A DNA stretch of 64,000 nucleotides from Amorphophallus konjac (GCA_022559845.1 CM040118.1:158306331-158370330), one strand, 5' to 3'. Numbered from the stretch's first letter, positions 29,768-42,200 are shown. The notes: generated by a model from the letters alone, not told the origin. Translations and numbers: made by a program.

Positions 29768-32410
29768 TATCCAGGGTAGAGACCCTGGCATAATCACGTA
29801 CCCCTCTCCTTCCCCAAGGAGAGAACCCGGCGACTCTTCGATGTCCTCATCGAGAGGGGGCAAATTATGCCCCGTGAGCCGCCGGCAGACAACACCCACT
29901 GGGACTTTAGTCACCCCCAAAACTGCCCTTTCCACGCCAGAATCTGCCAAACGATCGAGTCCTGTGAAGAAGTTCAATACCTCATCTAGGAACAGATCTA
30001 ATGAGAGCAGATCGATGCGGAGGGAAATTCCATGGCGCTCATAAGACTTCGGAAAGCTATCAAAGAAACCCTGAGCATCGCCAGGGATGCGCCCAAGCGG
30101 CCAGATCTCCCTCAAGAAAATGTGCACGGGCTGCCTTACCAGCATACTCCAGAATGGCTCAAGTTTCGAACCGATAATCGTGAAGCTCTCGAGCGACTAC
30201 GAAGGCGCAGGGAGCAGGATGCCAATCAAGAGATGGAGTCGAGCCACTTCTCAGTCAACATCATCTATCCCTCTATTCCTCCGGCCCCTCCGGGCTCCCA
30301 GACACCACCAGCCAACCAGTCGGCCCCTGCCACTTCGGCCGTGCAATGGCGGGCCTGGCGGGAGCTGGAATCTCTCCCCTTCTCCGAAGAAGACACCGCC
30401 AGGCTTCTCCGGGTCCTTCTTGGCCAAGAGAACGTTCTGGTGGGCGAGACGACGATGGGCTCCTCAGGTCCCTCTTGCTCTCCCTCTACCCTACCTCTGT
30501 CTCCGGCATCCGGGGATAGGAAGAGGAAGAAAAAGTAGGGTGAGGTCCCGACCCAGCCGTGTCATGCTCCCTCAGCAGGTGAGCCATCGGGTCCTCCCCT
30601 CTCATCCTCTAACCCAATCCAAATCGCAAAGAGGACATCTTCAAAGTCTTCAACGACTTCGACTCGTACGACGGGCCCATCGCCACAAGGCCTAGTCAAT
30701 GCACAGAGTCGGGGTAACTACCCATAGCGGCAATATCCCACAGTACCTTCGGCTATCGCCGAACCTTGCTCTTAGCATGGTCACGAAGGCAAGACTAAGG
30801 AGCAAGATAACAAGCATATCTTACAGTCCGCTCCTCAGCAAAAGACACTGCCACCGCGGCTAAGGCATCAAACCGCGCATACATCTTCGGATGTTGGCTC
30901 CAGTGTACCAGCTCAACAGAAGACACCTCCCACGCCACCACGGTTAACGCATCAAACTGCGCATACGTCTTTGGACGCCAGCACCCGCCTATCGGCTCCT
31001 GGTAGACTCTTACTGCCACTGCGGCTAAGGCACCAAACTGTGCACATGTCTTCGGACGCCGGTCCCAGTATTCCAGCATACCAGGAGTTTCCACTCGAGG
31101 TGATCGAGCGGGCGATTAACGCCACCTTCTAGATACAACAAGCGGAAGGATCCTAGATTGAAATCCGGGCAAAGAAACATCGTCGACCTCACCCTGCCAA
31201 GGCACCAGCTCGGAGATATCCTCATGGGAATTTATCAACTCCGGCCCCAGCACCTCTCCCTCCTACTCCCCTAGAGGTGGCTATCGCCAAGAAATAGGAG
31301 AAAAATAGGACGAAGAACCTTAGAAGGCGGCTCAAGAGACAAGCTGAACAAGCGGCCGCCCTACAATCACCAGTCGAGCCAACGCCTCTCCAGAGGCTCC
31401 AGCGGCTCATTGATGACCTCAAGGAATACGTTCCTCCTCGTCCTACCGGTGCTCTCCCACTCGACAGCTATATCATATGGGAGGAAATGCAGAAACGAGC
31501 CCGCCTCAAAGACTGGGTCCAAGAGACGATTCAAAAGCTCAAGAACGGCGAAAGACTCCTGATCCCAGACGAGCTTTCCTTGTGCTATAAAGACAAGGAG
31601 ATCATAACAAAGCAGCTAGAAGAAATGCTTCGGAGCTGCACCTGTAACATGGTGGCCATTCCGCCTCCTGATAACATCAACGCTCCTCGACGAGGCGAGC
31701 CAGTGGCCCCTCAAACCAAACAAAGAACCATCACCCCGCTCGGGCCACAGCCAGCTCCAGAACACTCAGGCCGCGGCCGAGGTCGTGGTCGGGGACGTGT
31801 CAGAGGTCGCGGGAGAATTCCCGAGCTCCCCCTTCACCCGTCCACCTTCGACCCGGAGTGAATCATCCTCTTTTGAGGAGAGGAACCTTCCCCCATTCCG
31901 GAGGTAGAAATTCCAAAGGTACCCGGCATCTTCAATCCTTCCGACATTGAAGAGATTCCTGCCAGCATCCCAGTCCCTGCACCAGTTCTGGTTTCTACTG
32001 CCGAACAAGCAGGACCATCTGACAAGGACAAGCCAGCCCGCTAGCCACTCCCAAAAGAGCCGTCATTGGCACCCCTGTTCCAGGAGTACGTGAGTGATCA
32101 GAGTCAGTCAGATCCCGGTGGTAAAGGTAAGGCAGTGCAACTCCCCGACGGGGAGTAGCACGGTAGCTCGCAGAAAGCTCAGCCTGACATACTACCCTCC
32201 TTGGAGGATGCTCGAGCGCGAACCGACCGAAAAGTCCTCCACCAGATGAAGCGCTTCCCTGCCAGCATTACAATATGGGAAGCCATCGCTTAGAGTAAAG
32301 AGCTAAGAGAAACTCTTATCAAGATACTCCAAGAGCCAGAAGCTTATGAAGCACATGTTGCGGAAATGAAGGTGGCTGCCTATGAAGCCTTCACAGCCAC
32401 CGTCTCCTTC
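29768..32410 (+). pseudogene. Gag-protease spacer region of element C
   Basis: The same reading frame as the finger continues through nonsense codons to the protease with no frameshift. It includes TRRLFDVLIERGQI and a second finger-like segment CPFHARICQTIESC near 29925, an open run at 30032-30538 (168 aa, ends in a basic KRKKK tail), an 81-84 base repeat (30851-31095), and an open run at 31487-31861 with an RG-rich stretch. No enzyme domain is recognised. This length of spacer is usual for Tat-type Gag-Pro. Confidence 0.65.
30851..31095 (+). repeat. Three 81-84 base tandem repeats in the C spacer
   Basis: Units start at about 30851, 30935 and 31016. Each begins with a CC(A/G)C-rich stretch and reads like PPRL(R/T)HQTA in one frame. 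They are degenerate but clearly periodic. Confidence 0.6.
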
Positions 32411-33416
32411 AAGGAGAAGGACATGTTGCTATCCCCTCCATACCACAACCGTCTTCTCTACATGAAGGGGAAGGTCAATGGGCATGATGTGAACTAGATC
32501 CTGGTAGACGTCGGTGCCACTGTCAACATCATGCCGCTCAAAACATTCAAGACTTTATATCTAACCCCATACCTCCAGAAGGTTCAAGCGGTCAAGATAT
32601 CCGATTTTAACCAAGACACCGAGGATGTCCTCGGCCGGGTGGATGTCGATCTGGTGCTCGATGATTTCACCTCTAAGGTGACATTCTACATCATCGATGC
32701 CAAGACATCATATAAGGTGCTACTGGGTAGACCCTGGCTCCATGAAAATTGGGTCGTCCCATCAACTCTTCACCAATGCATCAAGTATGCCAAGGGCGGG
32801 GAGCAACACACAGTCTTCGCAGACCTGTCACCATTCACTCCAGCGGAATGCAATCTGGCCGACGTTGTGCTCTACTTCAAGGGGATTAGTCCATACCCCG
32901 TGATCAAGAGCAAAAGTAATGGTTGGCTCTAAGAGGAAGATGATGATGATCTCTTCTCCGTTGACGAGGAGAAGGCCAAGCTTCCACGGCTACGCCTCAG
33001 CTCCAAGTCAACCCCAGATCACCCCAAAAGATGCAAGATTGACTTTGAGGCCAACCTCATTAGTCGAGCTATTGGCAAGAGTACGTGCCTACCACCAGAC
33101 TACATCCGGTTTCCATGTGCATCTGAAGAGCACAGCGTGGAGTCGCTGGCGACATTCATTGTCACCTTCAAGTGACAACTCAGAAACAAGAAGAAGGATA
33201 ACAGGGACAAACCCATTGTCTTCTATATGGGAGACATGGTTTCTCAAGCCCCGCCCGATGATGGCTTCGGCTGGTCCAAACGAGCCGATGATACCCCTGA
33301 AGTAGTCCAAGTACGGGACGACCTATCGCTGCACATTCGGGAAATGTGTCTAAAGCAACACTTCCCTCAATGGCAAGGTTCCACCCAACGTGAATATTTT
33401 CACCAACTGTAGACCC
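32411..33416 (+). pseudogene. Protease region of element C
   Basis: The retropepsin core reads NxILVDVGATVNIMP after a TAG at about 32497 that stands where a Trp or Gln is expected. LLGRPWLHENWVVPSTLHQ follows at about 32718-32780, typical of Tat proteases. The usual D-(S/T)-G is D-V-G here. The same frame runs on, through TAA 32930, TGA near 33174 and TAG near 33411, with acidic and unrecognised sequence. Confidence 0.8.
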
Positions 33417-33657
33417 CTTCCCAGGTCCGGGGGCAACCCCCATCCTTTCATAAGGATACCAGAGGGCAAGACCTGGACTTCCACATTTACTATGCGGTCA
33501 ATGTCATAGGCTTGACACAGCCGGTCGACGACCGGGTGGTGCGGACACCAGAGCGATCGAGAAGCACGAACCGGTGAGCTGTCGATACCGTACGCAGAGC
33601 ACCACTCGAGCTACATCGGCTTCCATCTGGCTCGGAGACAGTCTGGAGACTCCCCCT
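33417..33657 (+). other. Element C sequence between protease region and F
   Basis: GC-rich C sequence with no recognised domain. It ends where AT-rich F sequence begins (TGAGTCTTAG). Confidence 0.5.
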
Positions 33658-35831
33658 TGAGTCTTAGTATTTATCATATTTACTGGGATTTTATTTGTGT
33701 GTAATGTGTGTTTATTTGGCTTTATTCGGATTGTAATTCGGATTGTAAAAGGGGTTTATTTATAATTTGGGACCACCTGGGTCCCGCGGGCCCCCCATCC
33801 CTTCTCCCATTGATCCACCTCAGCTCTTGGGCCCATGTGGGGTCAGTCAACCCTCCAAGGTGGGCTTCTAGAAGGGTTGGACCAAGGGGGGACAAAGGGT
33901 AACAAAATTCAAAATTTGGAACACATAAGTCAAGGGTGTGCCCCATGTATAATATAGTTTATTAGGATTGAAATCTTATTTTATTTGTTCCAAACCACAT
34001 GGGAGAAATAAATTATGGACTCCCTCTTTTACCCCCCACCAATCCTAGATCTAGGGATAGAACTAGTCTTTTTGTATTTTCTATAAGAACCTTGTATTTT
34101 CATTTTGAGTAGAATTAATGAGAAGAAAATCTTGGAATTTCCTCCATGAGCAAGGGCCGCCCACTCTCTCTCTCCTCTCTCCCCCTTCAGTAGCTGGGAA
34201 GGCTGTGATTCTGATGTGTGAAGCCTCCTCTATCGGTTCCGGAGATCGTCGCCGCCGCTGCCATCGCCACCGTGCCGCCATCGCACCACCGTCGTGTTCG
34301 TCGGAGTTCTGTCCACCCAGGATAGACCCCCCTTCCATGAATTTCTACTCCCAGCCACGAACTCTTCTTGAGCTCAAACTTTCAGGGTGAGTTCCAGAGG
34401 TCTCCCTCACATCCCATAAAATTTGGTTGGGCTTCCAACTTCCATTTTGTAATTTTCCATTTTCGATCTTCATTTCCATCCAGATCTGTCAGGTTTCTGT
34501 CCACTGTGACAGCAACCCTGAGCTTCCTCTCTTCGACCCACTTTTTGATTTTTCCTTGAACCCCAATTTTACTAGATGTTTTGTCCACCATCCCCACCTC
34601 CCAAGAATTTTCGTGGAATTTCCACAGGCCTTCACATATTTTCTAAAATTCATTTTCAGATCCTCTTCAGTTCTATCTGCTTCTGTCCAAACCCGACCAT
34701 TTTCCAGTATAAAATAGTTTTCCCCTTCCACATCTCCACCAAATCGGTCATAAGAATTATTTCCATTTTCCTCTCTCTCCCCTCTACAATTTTCATGAAG
34801 AGTTTGAGATCTAAATCAGAGGTCTACCCTGCGGTCAATGCCAACTCTCAGGAAACTCAATTTTTGCCCAGTCAGATCTGAGACTGAGAATAGGCCGGTT
34901 CTAAAATTGCCCATCAGAAGCACGGCTCCGGTGAATTTTTCTGAGCCCCATAAGGTCGAAGGACTTCGAGAGAGCTTTCCAACGGTACCTCTTTTGTGTC
35001 AATCCGATGTCGGGAGCGACCGCAGAAGCCGGTCTCGCTAGGCCGCGCGCTGCAAAATAGAAGCAGTAGATCCGTGGGCAGCAACTCCAAGACTTGGAGA
35101 TCGGAGACGATCGGCCTACGACCGGTGTTCCAGCCCGGCCGCCATCCAGGGAAGCGCGCCACCAGAGGTCACCATCATAGTGGGACCCACTCCGTCAGGT
35201 CCAGAGAACGGGGCAGCGCGTGGGCCCCACAAACCCGTAGATCGCGCCATCCGGCAGCACTAAAACGCGGGTTTCGGCACCGACGGACGACACCAAGATG
35301 CTGCTCGTCAACCCAATTCCTGCTACTCCCGGGCCCCACATGTGACCTATTACCTCCCTGTGTGGAGTGGGTTAAATCTTTGTACCGCAGTGTATTTGTT
35401 TAACCGAGAGTACAGGATTGGCTGGGGTTGTCTTCCCCACGCCGGGAGCGTGGAGGTAACGATCTCGACTTCTTGGCATTTACTTGCTTAGCTAGTATAT
35501 GGTCGTGTGCCGCTACTGAGTGCGATAGGAACCTAGCCCGTGAGTCCATGTCACCGCTGTGAGCGATAGAGTGACCCGTCCCATGACTCGATCCGAGCAC
35601 GGAAGTGAGTCGACCACCCTTGACTCTGCCGGTTTCTCAACCGCGCGGATCCGCGTTTCCCCTCGCTTGGGACGACGAGTGAGCTTGCATTTCTGTTAGC
35701 GACGTATAGCCCATAAAAACTCTTAGTGTCGGGCCAAAGTGTCTCCATTGTTGTATGTTGCTGGTCGCGTCCGCATTTAGAGTTCGAAGTCCGCATCACT
35801 TAGAGTCGATTCCCGTGTCCGTCCCGCATCA
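33658..35831 (+). repeat. Element F 5' LTR
   Basis: About 2.17 kb with an AT-rich first half and a GC-rich second half. The last 600 bases (35232-35831) match 38193-38792. A GGTTAAA...TTTAACC inverted repeat lies near 35369-35405. No protein is recognised in its small frames. Confidence 0.7.
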
Positions 35832-35834
35832 GTT

Positions 35835-35846
35835 TGGTATCAGAGC
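35835..35846 (+). other. Primer binding site of F (tRNA-Met type)
   Basis: TGGTATCAGAGC three bases after the LTR end. Confidence 0.9.
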
Positions 35847-36203
35847 TCCAGTTGAGTTTAGGGTAGTCTTTGTGTCTAAGTCCACAAAAATACAAAAAAA
35901 GAGTCATTTAAGTCGAGTCTAAGTTTAAGTCTGTCCAAGGTTGCATCGCATACCTTTATTTGGTATATTAAAAGGTGTTCTCCGAATGTTAGGCTACGCC
36001 TATCGGGAAGACCGCACACTTGCGCAAGAGGATCTTCGGATCCCGTAACTCCACCAACGTATCGGATCTTGGTTTAAGTCTAGGGTCCTTAGTGTGCATT
36101 AGTCCGCACTCCAACATTGCATTAGTGTTTAAGGTCGTGTCCAGTTGGTTTGTCTTGTCACTTAGTGTCGGCATGTCTAGCATGTAGTTCCCCCCAAATT
36201 CCC

Positions 36204-37942
36204 ATGGATTCCCCATCACCCGGGCAATATCGCCGTTGGTCCACCCATGGGCTTGGCAACCACTCTCTCCACTTCCGTAGGCCCGAAGCCTCGGATTTTT
36301 ATCGCTCCAATGACCCGGGCGACTACCTCAAGTGGGAGGCCGCCATGGACAAATATTTTGAATGTTAGACCATGTCCGATGCCATGCAAGTCAGTTTTGC
36401 CCAAGAGAGGCTTATCCACAAAGCCGCCTGGAAATGGGAGAGCATTGAGTGCATGAGAGAGGTTAAGAGGCAAAAGCCCATCGAGTCGTAGCATGAGATG
36501 AAGGGCGAACTTAGGAAGGTCTACCTACCCGGCCTGGTCACCTCTAACTGACCCCACCCAATCACCTCCATCCAAGAAGGCCATAATCGGAGGCAAAGCA
36601 CCACACATGTAGAAGAGCCTAGGTCCACGACTAAGTTGAGTTCATATGGGAGAGTCCATCACCTTACTCCTACTCCAAACCCCACCATTGCTGAACTCTT
36701 CCAAATCATTTCGGATAGAGTGGATAGGAGGTGTGCTTATATTGAGTCCCTGGTTCCCCCTTGCCTACCTCCTAGACAGAATGGAACCAAGCATGAGCCT
36801 AAGGAGGTAGCAACCGGTAGCCCCAACCCGATGCCATCTAAGGTGCCATCCCAAGGCCCTCTCCCCATCATGATGGATCCTCTTCCCCCACCCACGAGAG
36901 CCCCATTGCCTTGACCCCCTGTCCGTTGGGAGGATAAGGGTCAGGACCGACTTATCAGGGAGCCTAATGGGTCACGACAGTAGTGTTATCGCTGCTAGGG
37001 GTTCAGTCACTTTGCCAGACAGTGTCCCACTCGAACATCTCTAGCCCTAGGGAAAAGGGTTGGAGAAACCTCACTCTCTGATCTTTATTCAGAGCCACCT
37101 CAGCCTCAGCTACTCGTGTTTCTAACGGGAAAGCTACTCATAGCCGAGCCACTCCTTAGTTGGCTCAAGCATGGCTTGGTCCCACCTCCCTACCCATCCA
37201 GGGACCCCACCCTACCATTAGTGCCGGTCAACTCATTTCATACCACATTCCGGTCTAATCACCATGTTAATACCTTGGGTGACCTTTTTATGGGTCTACA
37301 CCGGAAATGGATGTTGACGCACTCATTGGCCCGAGACTTCGACCAATCCACTAGTCTTAGCTTCACCCATTCGGCCTTAGGGTCCATTACCTCTATGTGC
37401 ACTGTGGGTTGTGTCTCCATGGAGATTCTTCTATTCCTCCCTATGCCGGCCGGCCCGACTTCATTCCCTTTTGCCCAAGGGAGGAATCTTATTTTCTACA
37501 CATGATCACTGTCCCACCAACCACAATGCATGAAGGTGATCATCCACACCTTTACGACTACCACACATGGGACCGTGACTTGTGGGAACCCACAACAAGG
37601 GGTCATACCTTCTTTGATCTCTTTGACCCATTCCCTAGTGGACCACTAGACCCACCATATATACTTCACTTCTTCGAGGGAGTCCACTACCACACCCCTC
37701 CCACTCGGGCCTGGAAACCTTCACATGGCAATAGGTGTGAACCGTCATTTGGGGGTAATGAAGACTTTGGTTCCCCCGGCCCACCTAAACCACCCGAATC
37801 TCCCAGACTTCCCACATCCAAGCCCAATGTCCATGATTGGTGCATCGTAGTATGTCTAGGAGTCCACCATGACGTTAACCTCCGGTTACGTCAAATGCAT
37901 GCATGGCACGCATTCGGATGTCCTGGACCACCTTGCATATGA
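36204..37942 (+). pseudogene. Gag-zinc knuckle-accessory module ORF of element F
   Basis: From ATG 36204 to 37505 one frame is kept through nonsense codons (TAG 36366, TAG 36489, TGA 36549, TGA 36912 and two TAGs around the knuckle). It holds a Gag-like segment (DYLKWEAAMDKYFE, ELRKVYLP), a CCHC knuckle CYRC-x-GFSHFARQC with a TAG inside (about 36982-37024), then the module seen in A and B (EPLLSWLK, SFHTTF, GSITSMCTVGC, LLFLP). A frameshift near 37500 moves to the frame with DLFDPF, GSPGPP and FGCPGPP. Unlike A and B, F keeps the knuckle, so the order gag-knuckle-module is probably ancestral. Confidence 0.8.
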
Positions 37943-38004
37943 TTGGGTCGGACTAACTATAGGGTTGTTTAGGGTCGTGTGTGCATCCGTGTGTTTTTCT
38001 TTTT

Positions 38005-38192
38005 TCTAAGCATGTTAGGAGTCTGCATGAAGACATTCGTCGTCACATTGAGGCCAGCAATGCACGGTATAAGGAGCTAGCCGATGCCCATAGACACCAC
38101 CGTAAGTTCCAAGAGGGTGAATATGTCATGATCAGGGTAAGACCTGAACGGTTTCCCTCTGCAACCGTAATGAAATTGAAAGCTCGACATCG
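38005..38192 (+). pseudogene. Integrase C-terminal fragment of element F
   Basis: Reads RSLHEDIRRHIEASNARYKE and FQEGEYVMIRVRPERF, homologous to the region before the GPF module in D and E. It is cut at 38192, where LTR sequence begins. A deletion therefore removed the chromodomain, the purine tract and the start of the 3' LTR. Confidence 0.8.
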
Positions 38193-38792
38193 AACCCGTA
38201 GATCGTGCCATCCGGCAGCACTAAAACGCGGGTTTCTGCACCGACGGACTACATCAAGATGCTGCCCGTCAACCCAATTCCTGATACTCCCGGGCCCCAC
38301 ATGTGACCTATTACCTCCCTTCGTGGAGTGGGTCAAATCTTTGTACCGCAGTGTATTTGTTTAACCGGGAGTACAGGATTGGCCGGGGTTGTCTTCCCCG
38401 CGCCGGGAGCGTGGAGGTAACGATCTTGACTTCTTGGCATTTACTTGCTTAGCTAGTATATGGTCGTGTGCCGCTGCTGAGTGCGATAGGAACCTAGCTC
38501 GTGAGTCCATGTCACCGCTGTGAGCGAGAGAGTGACCCATCCCGTGACTCGATCCGAGCATGGAAGTGAGTCGACCACCCTTGACTCTGCCGGTTTCTCA
38601 ACCGCGCGGATCCGCGTTTCCCCTCGCTTGGGATGACGAGTGAGCTTGCATTTCTGTTAGCAACGTATAGCCCATAAGAAATCTTAGTGTCGGGCCAAAG
38701 TGTCTCCATTGTTGTATGTTGCCAGTCGCCTCCGCATTTAGAGTCCGAGGTCCGCATCACTTAGAGTCGGTTCCTGTGTCCGTCTCGCATCA
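38193..38792 (+). repeat. Element F 3' LTR, truncated
   Basis: 600 bases matching 35232-35831, ending CGCATCA. Its first part is missing through the deletion described above. Confidence 0.85.
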
Positions 38793-39871
38793 CCAGGCTA
38801 AAGTTGAGGCCAAATTTGACAGCTCCGGGGACAAGAAGGAGGAGATCCTAATCTCGATCCCCGTCAAAGTTAGCATTCCAGTCCAAGCAGTCGAGGAACC
38901 TTCATCGCCTCCCTGCGAAGACCTCAGGGCCGAAGAAGCTCCTCCTGTCAGCCAGCTGATCGAAGAACTCGGTTCAAAAAACTCTCCTGATGAGGGGGGT
39001 ACAGAATACTAGCTATGAAGGATTTTCAGCTTTAGCAAGCAACTCTGGGGAAACCTCAGCAACCCCAGTTAACAACTGTGGACCAGAAGCTGGCGGCCCA
39101 AATCAATCCTTGATGGATTCCAGCAACAACAACTCTCCAGTCCCGTCGGCGTCAATCAGTGGCTTCAAGAATCAAGAAATGCATGAAGCTGGCACCGATG
39201 ATGAGGATTTCATCGACTTCCAATCTGCTCCTCCTGAGCTGGAGGATGGCGGCCAGGCGACCATCGACGAACTCGTTGAAATCAACTTGGGCGAAGATGA
39301 AGCCCCCCAGCCCACGTTCATCAGTGCTCTCCTTACCGAGGCAGAAAGGTGGGATTACAAGCAACTCCAGCTCGAGTACAAAGACTACTTTGCCTGAACG
39401 TACAAGGAGATGCCAGGACTGGACCCCTCCGTAGCAGAGTACGAGCTAACTATTTCCCCCTCAGTCACTCCAGTGAAACAGCCACAGCGGTGCATGCGCC
39501 ATGAGTTGGAACTCCAGGTCTCGGTCGAAGTCAATAAAATGGCTGAGGTTGACTTCATCGAGCCGTGTATCTATCTGATCTGGCTCGCCAACATAGTCCT
39601 AGTCAAGAAGAAAAGTGGTCAAGTTCGCATCTGTGTCGACTTCCGGGACCTCAATAAAGCCTGTCCGAAGGATGACTTCCCAGTTCCAATCACAGAAATA
39701 ATGATCGACATGACTACTGGACAAGAAGCCTTGTCTTTCATGGACGGGTCATCCGGTTATAACCAGATCTAGATGTCCCTCAAAGATAAGAACCACATAG
39801 CTTTAAGATCCCCCAAAGGGATTTTCAACTACAAGCGCATGCCCTTCGGTTTCAAGAATGCCGGTGCTACT
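38793..39871 (+). pseudogene. Element C: protease-RT linker and start of reverse transcriptase
   Basis: After F the frame reads QAKVEAKFDSSGDKKEE, with a frameshift near 38990, then an acidic linker ending YKDYFA-stop-TYKEMPGLDP, where the TGA (39395) replaces the usual Trp. RT follows: WLANIVLVKKKSGQVRICVD, LNKACPKDDFPVP and SFMDGSSGYNQI, a TAG at 39770, then MPFGFKNAGAT. It ends at 39871, where G is inserted before the YQR expected next. No catalytic YxDD is in the window for C. Confidence 0.9.
39867..39871. repeat. Left target-site duplication of G (CTACT, partner outside window)
   Basis: Five bases before the TGTGAATC terminus. The second copy would lie beyond 64000, so this is predicted only. 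Confidence 0.5.
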
Positions 39872-40552
39872 TGTGAATCATGGAAAATAATCCACTCTTA
39901 AGAAAAAGAATATAATATGCATAAGCATAAGAAGAATGAAAAAAGGAGTAAAAGAGCACATGGTGCTACTAAGGAGAGTGATTGCCAGAGGGGTTACCTC
40001 AATAAGAAGAAAAGATGATCGCGAATACCTGGTGATAATAGGATGCAGGATGGATGTGGGTTCCTTCCTCCACCTTCTATCGGCCGGCCGATGAAGGGGG
40101 TCTTCCTCTTTGATTACCCTTAAACAAAGAACAAACAAGTAAAAGAAAAAGAGATCAGCCAAACGTGAGTGTAGTATCAATCCAAAGATGAAAAGATGGT
40201 GATGAAAAGAAGAGCATAAAGCGTGCACCTTTTGTTTATTTTAAAACCCATAGAGAATTAGGGAGAGGAGAGATGCAATAAAAACTAATGCAAGGAAGAG
40301 AATATGGTGATGAACAGAGATGAATGAAGACAACAAACAAACGAAGATAAGAAAAGATCCCTACTGTTCCTGTAAATAGTAAAGGGAAAACACTTTGGAT
40401 GCAGCAGCAGGAGGAAGCAGAAAGCTTCTGTATGTATACGTGCGTTTAACCTCTGTAACAACTCACAACTCATGATTCTTTCTTAACAGCTTCTAACCTT
40501 GCACACGTTAACCTCCCTCCTCTGTAACCTCGCGCGAGATCAACCAGGGCAT

Positions 40553-40562
40553 CTTTATATAG
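40553..40562 (-). promoter_or_regulatory. TATA box of the G LTR
   Basis: On the - strand CCCTATATAAAGATG, a good plant TATA box. It defines LTR orientation. Confidence 0.6.
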
Positions 40563-40715
40563 GGTTTCGATCAAGATAAACACAGATTTGGGAAGATAAG
40601 AATAGGCAGTGGTCGTTAACGGCAAGGACTCTAGTTCCCAGATCGAGCAAGGTGACTAAGAAAGGCAGGGAACTCTTCAGGAAAGGCGAGTTTAAGTAGG
40701 ACACGAAAGGGTGAG

Positions 40716-41200
40716 ACACGACCTACCGAAGGGCGTCAATTCAAAATTGACGACCTGCTCAAGGGCGTTAATTCAAAACACGACCTGGATCAAGGCGTCA
40801 CTTCCTGGATTCAATTTTGGTAATAAAAGCCTTCTTTATTTGGAAATTGCGAAAAGACACCTGAAGCAAAGGCGTTAAACAAAAACACGCCCTAGGGAAG
40901 GACATTAATCATTATTTTCAATCGGGGTGGGACTCGTAAAATACCAGGAATTGACGCCCTTTCCTGTGGTCGTCCTTTCTTAAGAACACGCCCCAGATTA
41001 GGTCGCTATTTAAAACACGCCCTTCTTCAAGTCGTTAATCACCAAAAACCCGAGAATAAATCACAAAAACACACAAAAAATAGAAAAACTTTATATTATA
41101 GAAATATTGAAGTTCACTTTGGGGCGTTAACATAGTGACATGAGATTTGATCAACATAGCGTTAATTTTGGCGTGTCTGCAGCTGCCCCGCCTTGGCGTC
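40716..41200. repeat. Palindromic GRCGCC/GGCGTTAA motif, cluster 1 (in the LTR)
   Basis: About eight units of the form ACACG(A/C)CC, 8-12 bases, then (G/A)GGCGTTAATT or AGTCGTTAATC. The two halves are roughly inverted, so each unit can form a short hairpin. Examples start at 40716, 40741 and 40770, and the last full unit ends at 41040. Looser copies continue to 41200. Confidence 0.7.
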
Positions 41201-41262
41201 TGCTTTGCAAGGGAGTGAGACGGAATGAAGGTGGAACGAACTGATAAGTAGATGCCAAGGTG

Positions 41263-42200
41263 TGATGTGACACGCCTCAGACACTAAGTATTGGAAATCT
41301 TTCCAAGATTCAAAGTGAAACAAACTCCGGGTGATTCCAAGGAAGTAACGATTTGCTGGATATAGGAGACTAAACTAAGTAAATAAAATGTGCACATGGG
41401 CACGACAGGGAGACACCATTGGAGAGCGGTTACCAGCCAATGTGGACGTGCTACAACCAAGGTGGATTTGTAAAAAAATAAAGAGAATCGAGATGAAGAT
41501 CCAACAAAGGAACAGTTTCAAGGAAATAGCTTGAGCGGCTTCAGAGAGAATAAAGTACTCAATTTGGAGTGGAATTTCTCATGTCAACTCAATCAAGAGC
41601 GAGTGACCTTCATTATTGCCATAATATGAAGATTTTCAGCACGAAGCTCGAAGTCCTACATGATGCATGCTGGGCTAAAAGGAAAAGATAAAACAAACTA
41701 AAAATAGAAAATAATCAAGGATAATATTGCTAAGCCATCTAGATTTGGTCAAGAATCCAGATCTCTGAGCTGTCACTAAGCCGAAGCCCGTTTGTCCGCG
41801 CATCAACCCAGAAAGTGGAACCATCGTCTCAGACCTTTAATGACTCAACGGCCTATCCGTGTGATCAAGACTCTCCTGGAATTATCACCATTTTTTGATG
41901 AAGGGGAACTCAAATTCCAGGTTCATCAGAACCACAAGGTCCTTGATATGCTATAATAGCGTAGATACCATATAGTAACAATGCTTACAGGAAAGAAATA
42001 CAAGAAATAGAATGATGTTACTTCTACGAGTGACCCATGCTCCTCGAACCTGCAATCTTCTGCACTTGAAAACTCATTAGTTCTCTCAAAGCAAAGCAAA
42101 ATATGATCATAAGTGCTCAACCAAAAATAGCTCCAATTAAAAGATAGTACTTAAGTTCATCAAAGCATATGGAGAATCCAAATATGCAAGTTAACAAAAT
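41263..42200. other. Non-coding region of G between LTR and motif cluster 2
   Basis: AT-rich with no ORF or RNA gene I can support. It begins with TGATGTGACACG, which resembles an LTR start of the A/D type, but no LTR could be followed from it. Confidence 0.5.

Larger units (their letters stand above)
33658..38792 (+). mobile_element. Element F: decayed non-autonomous LTR element with accessory module
   Basis: The left LTR ends at 35831 (GCATCA), followed by a tRNA-Met PBS. A 600-base copy of the LTR 3' part lies at 38193-38792. Between them is one decayed frame with Gag, zinc knuckle, accessory module and GCPGPP repeat, then an integrase-tail fragment. The left edge at 33658 is set by a composition change and a TG start. 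No matching target duplication was found (CCAGG follows the right end), so the edge is uncertain. Confidence 0.75.
15192..39871 (+). mobile_element. Element C: old Tat-like LTR retrotransposon, host of B, D, F and G
   Basis: Segments 15192-19041, 29010-33657 and 38793-39871 join into one + strand element: 5' LTR end, PBS, long leader, gag, C2HC fingers, protease and start of RT. The rest lies beyond G, outside the window. Gag (SVFDRLG, FQWYSRLKPNSV), the CPYHRMLGHPIEDC finger and the RT segment (MPGLDP, VDFRDLNKACPKDDFP) match the Tat lineage. Many in-frame stops and few frameshifts show long decay. Confidence 0.88.
39872..41262 (-). repeat. Element G 3' LTR (right edge uncertain)
   Basis: Begins TGTGAATCATGG at the C breakpoint. 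A TATATAAA box on the - strand lies at 40553-40562, and TTTATT (AATAAA on the - strand) at 40235. The upstream (right) part holds motif cluster 1. The right edge cannot be fixed without the other LTR; 41262 is a minimum guess. Confidence 0.6.

Noticed and set aside
29210..30145. 311-aa - strand ORF opposite C gag
   Set aside because: The + strand has the recognisable Gag finger. The - strand frame shows no domain and is read opposite it.
30087..30695. 202-aa ORF overlapping the C spacer
   Set aside because: It is a shadow of the frame that is continuous with the C finger and protease.
33658..33662. CCCCT as target duplication of F
   Set aside because: The right flank of F reads CCAGG, so there is no match. 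The left edge stays uncertain.
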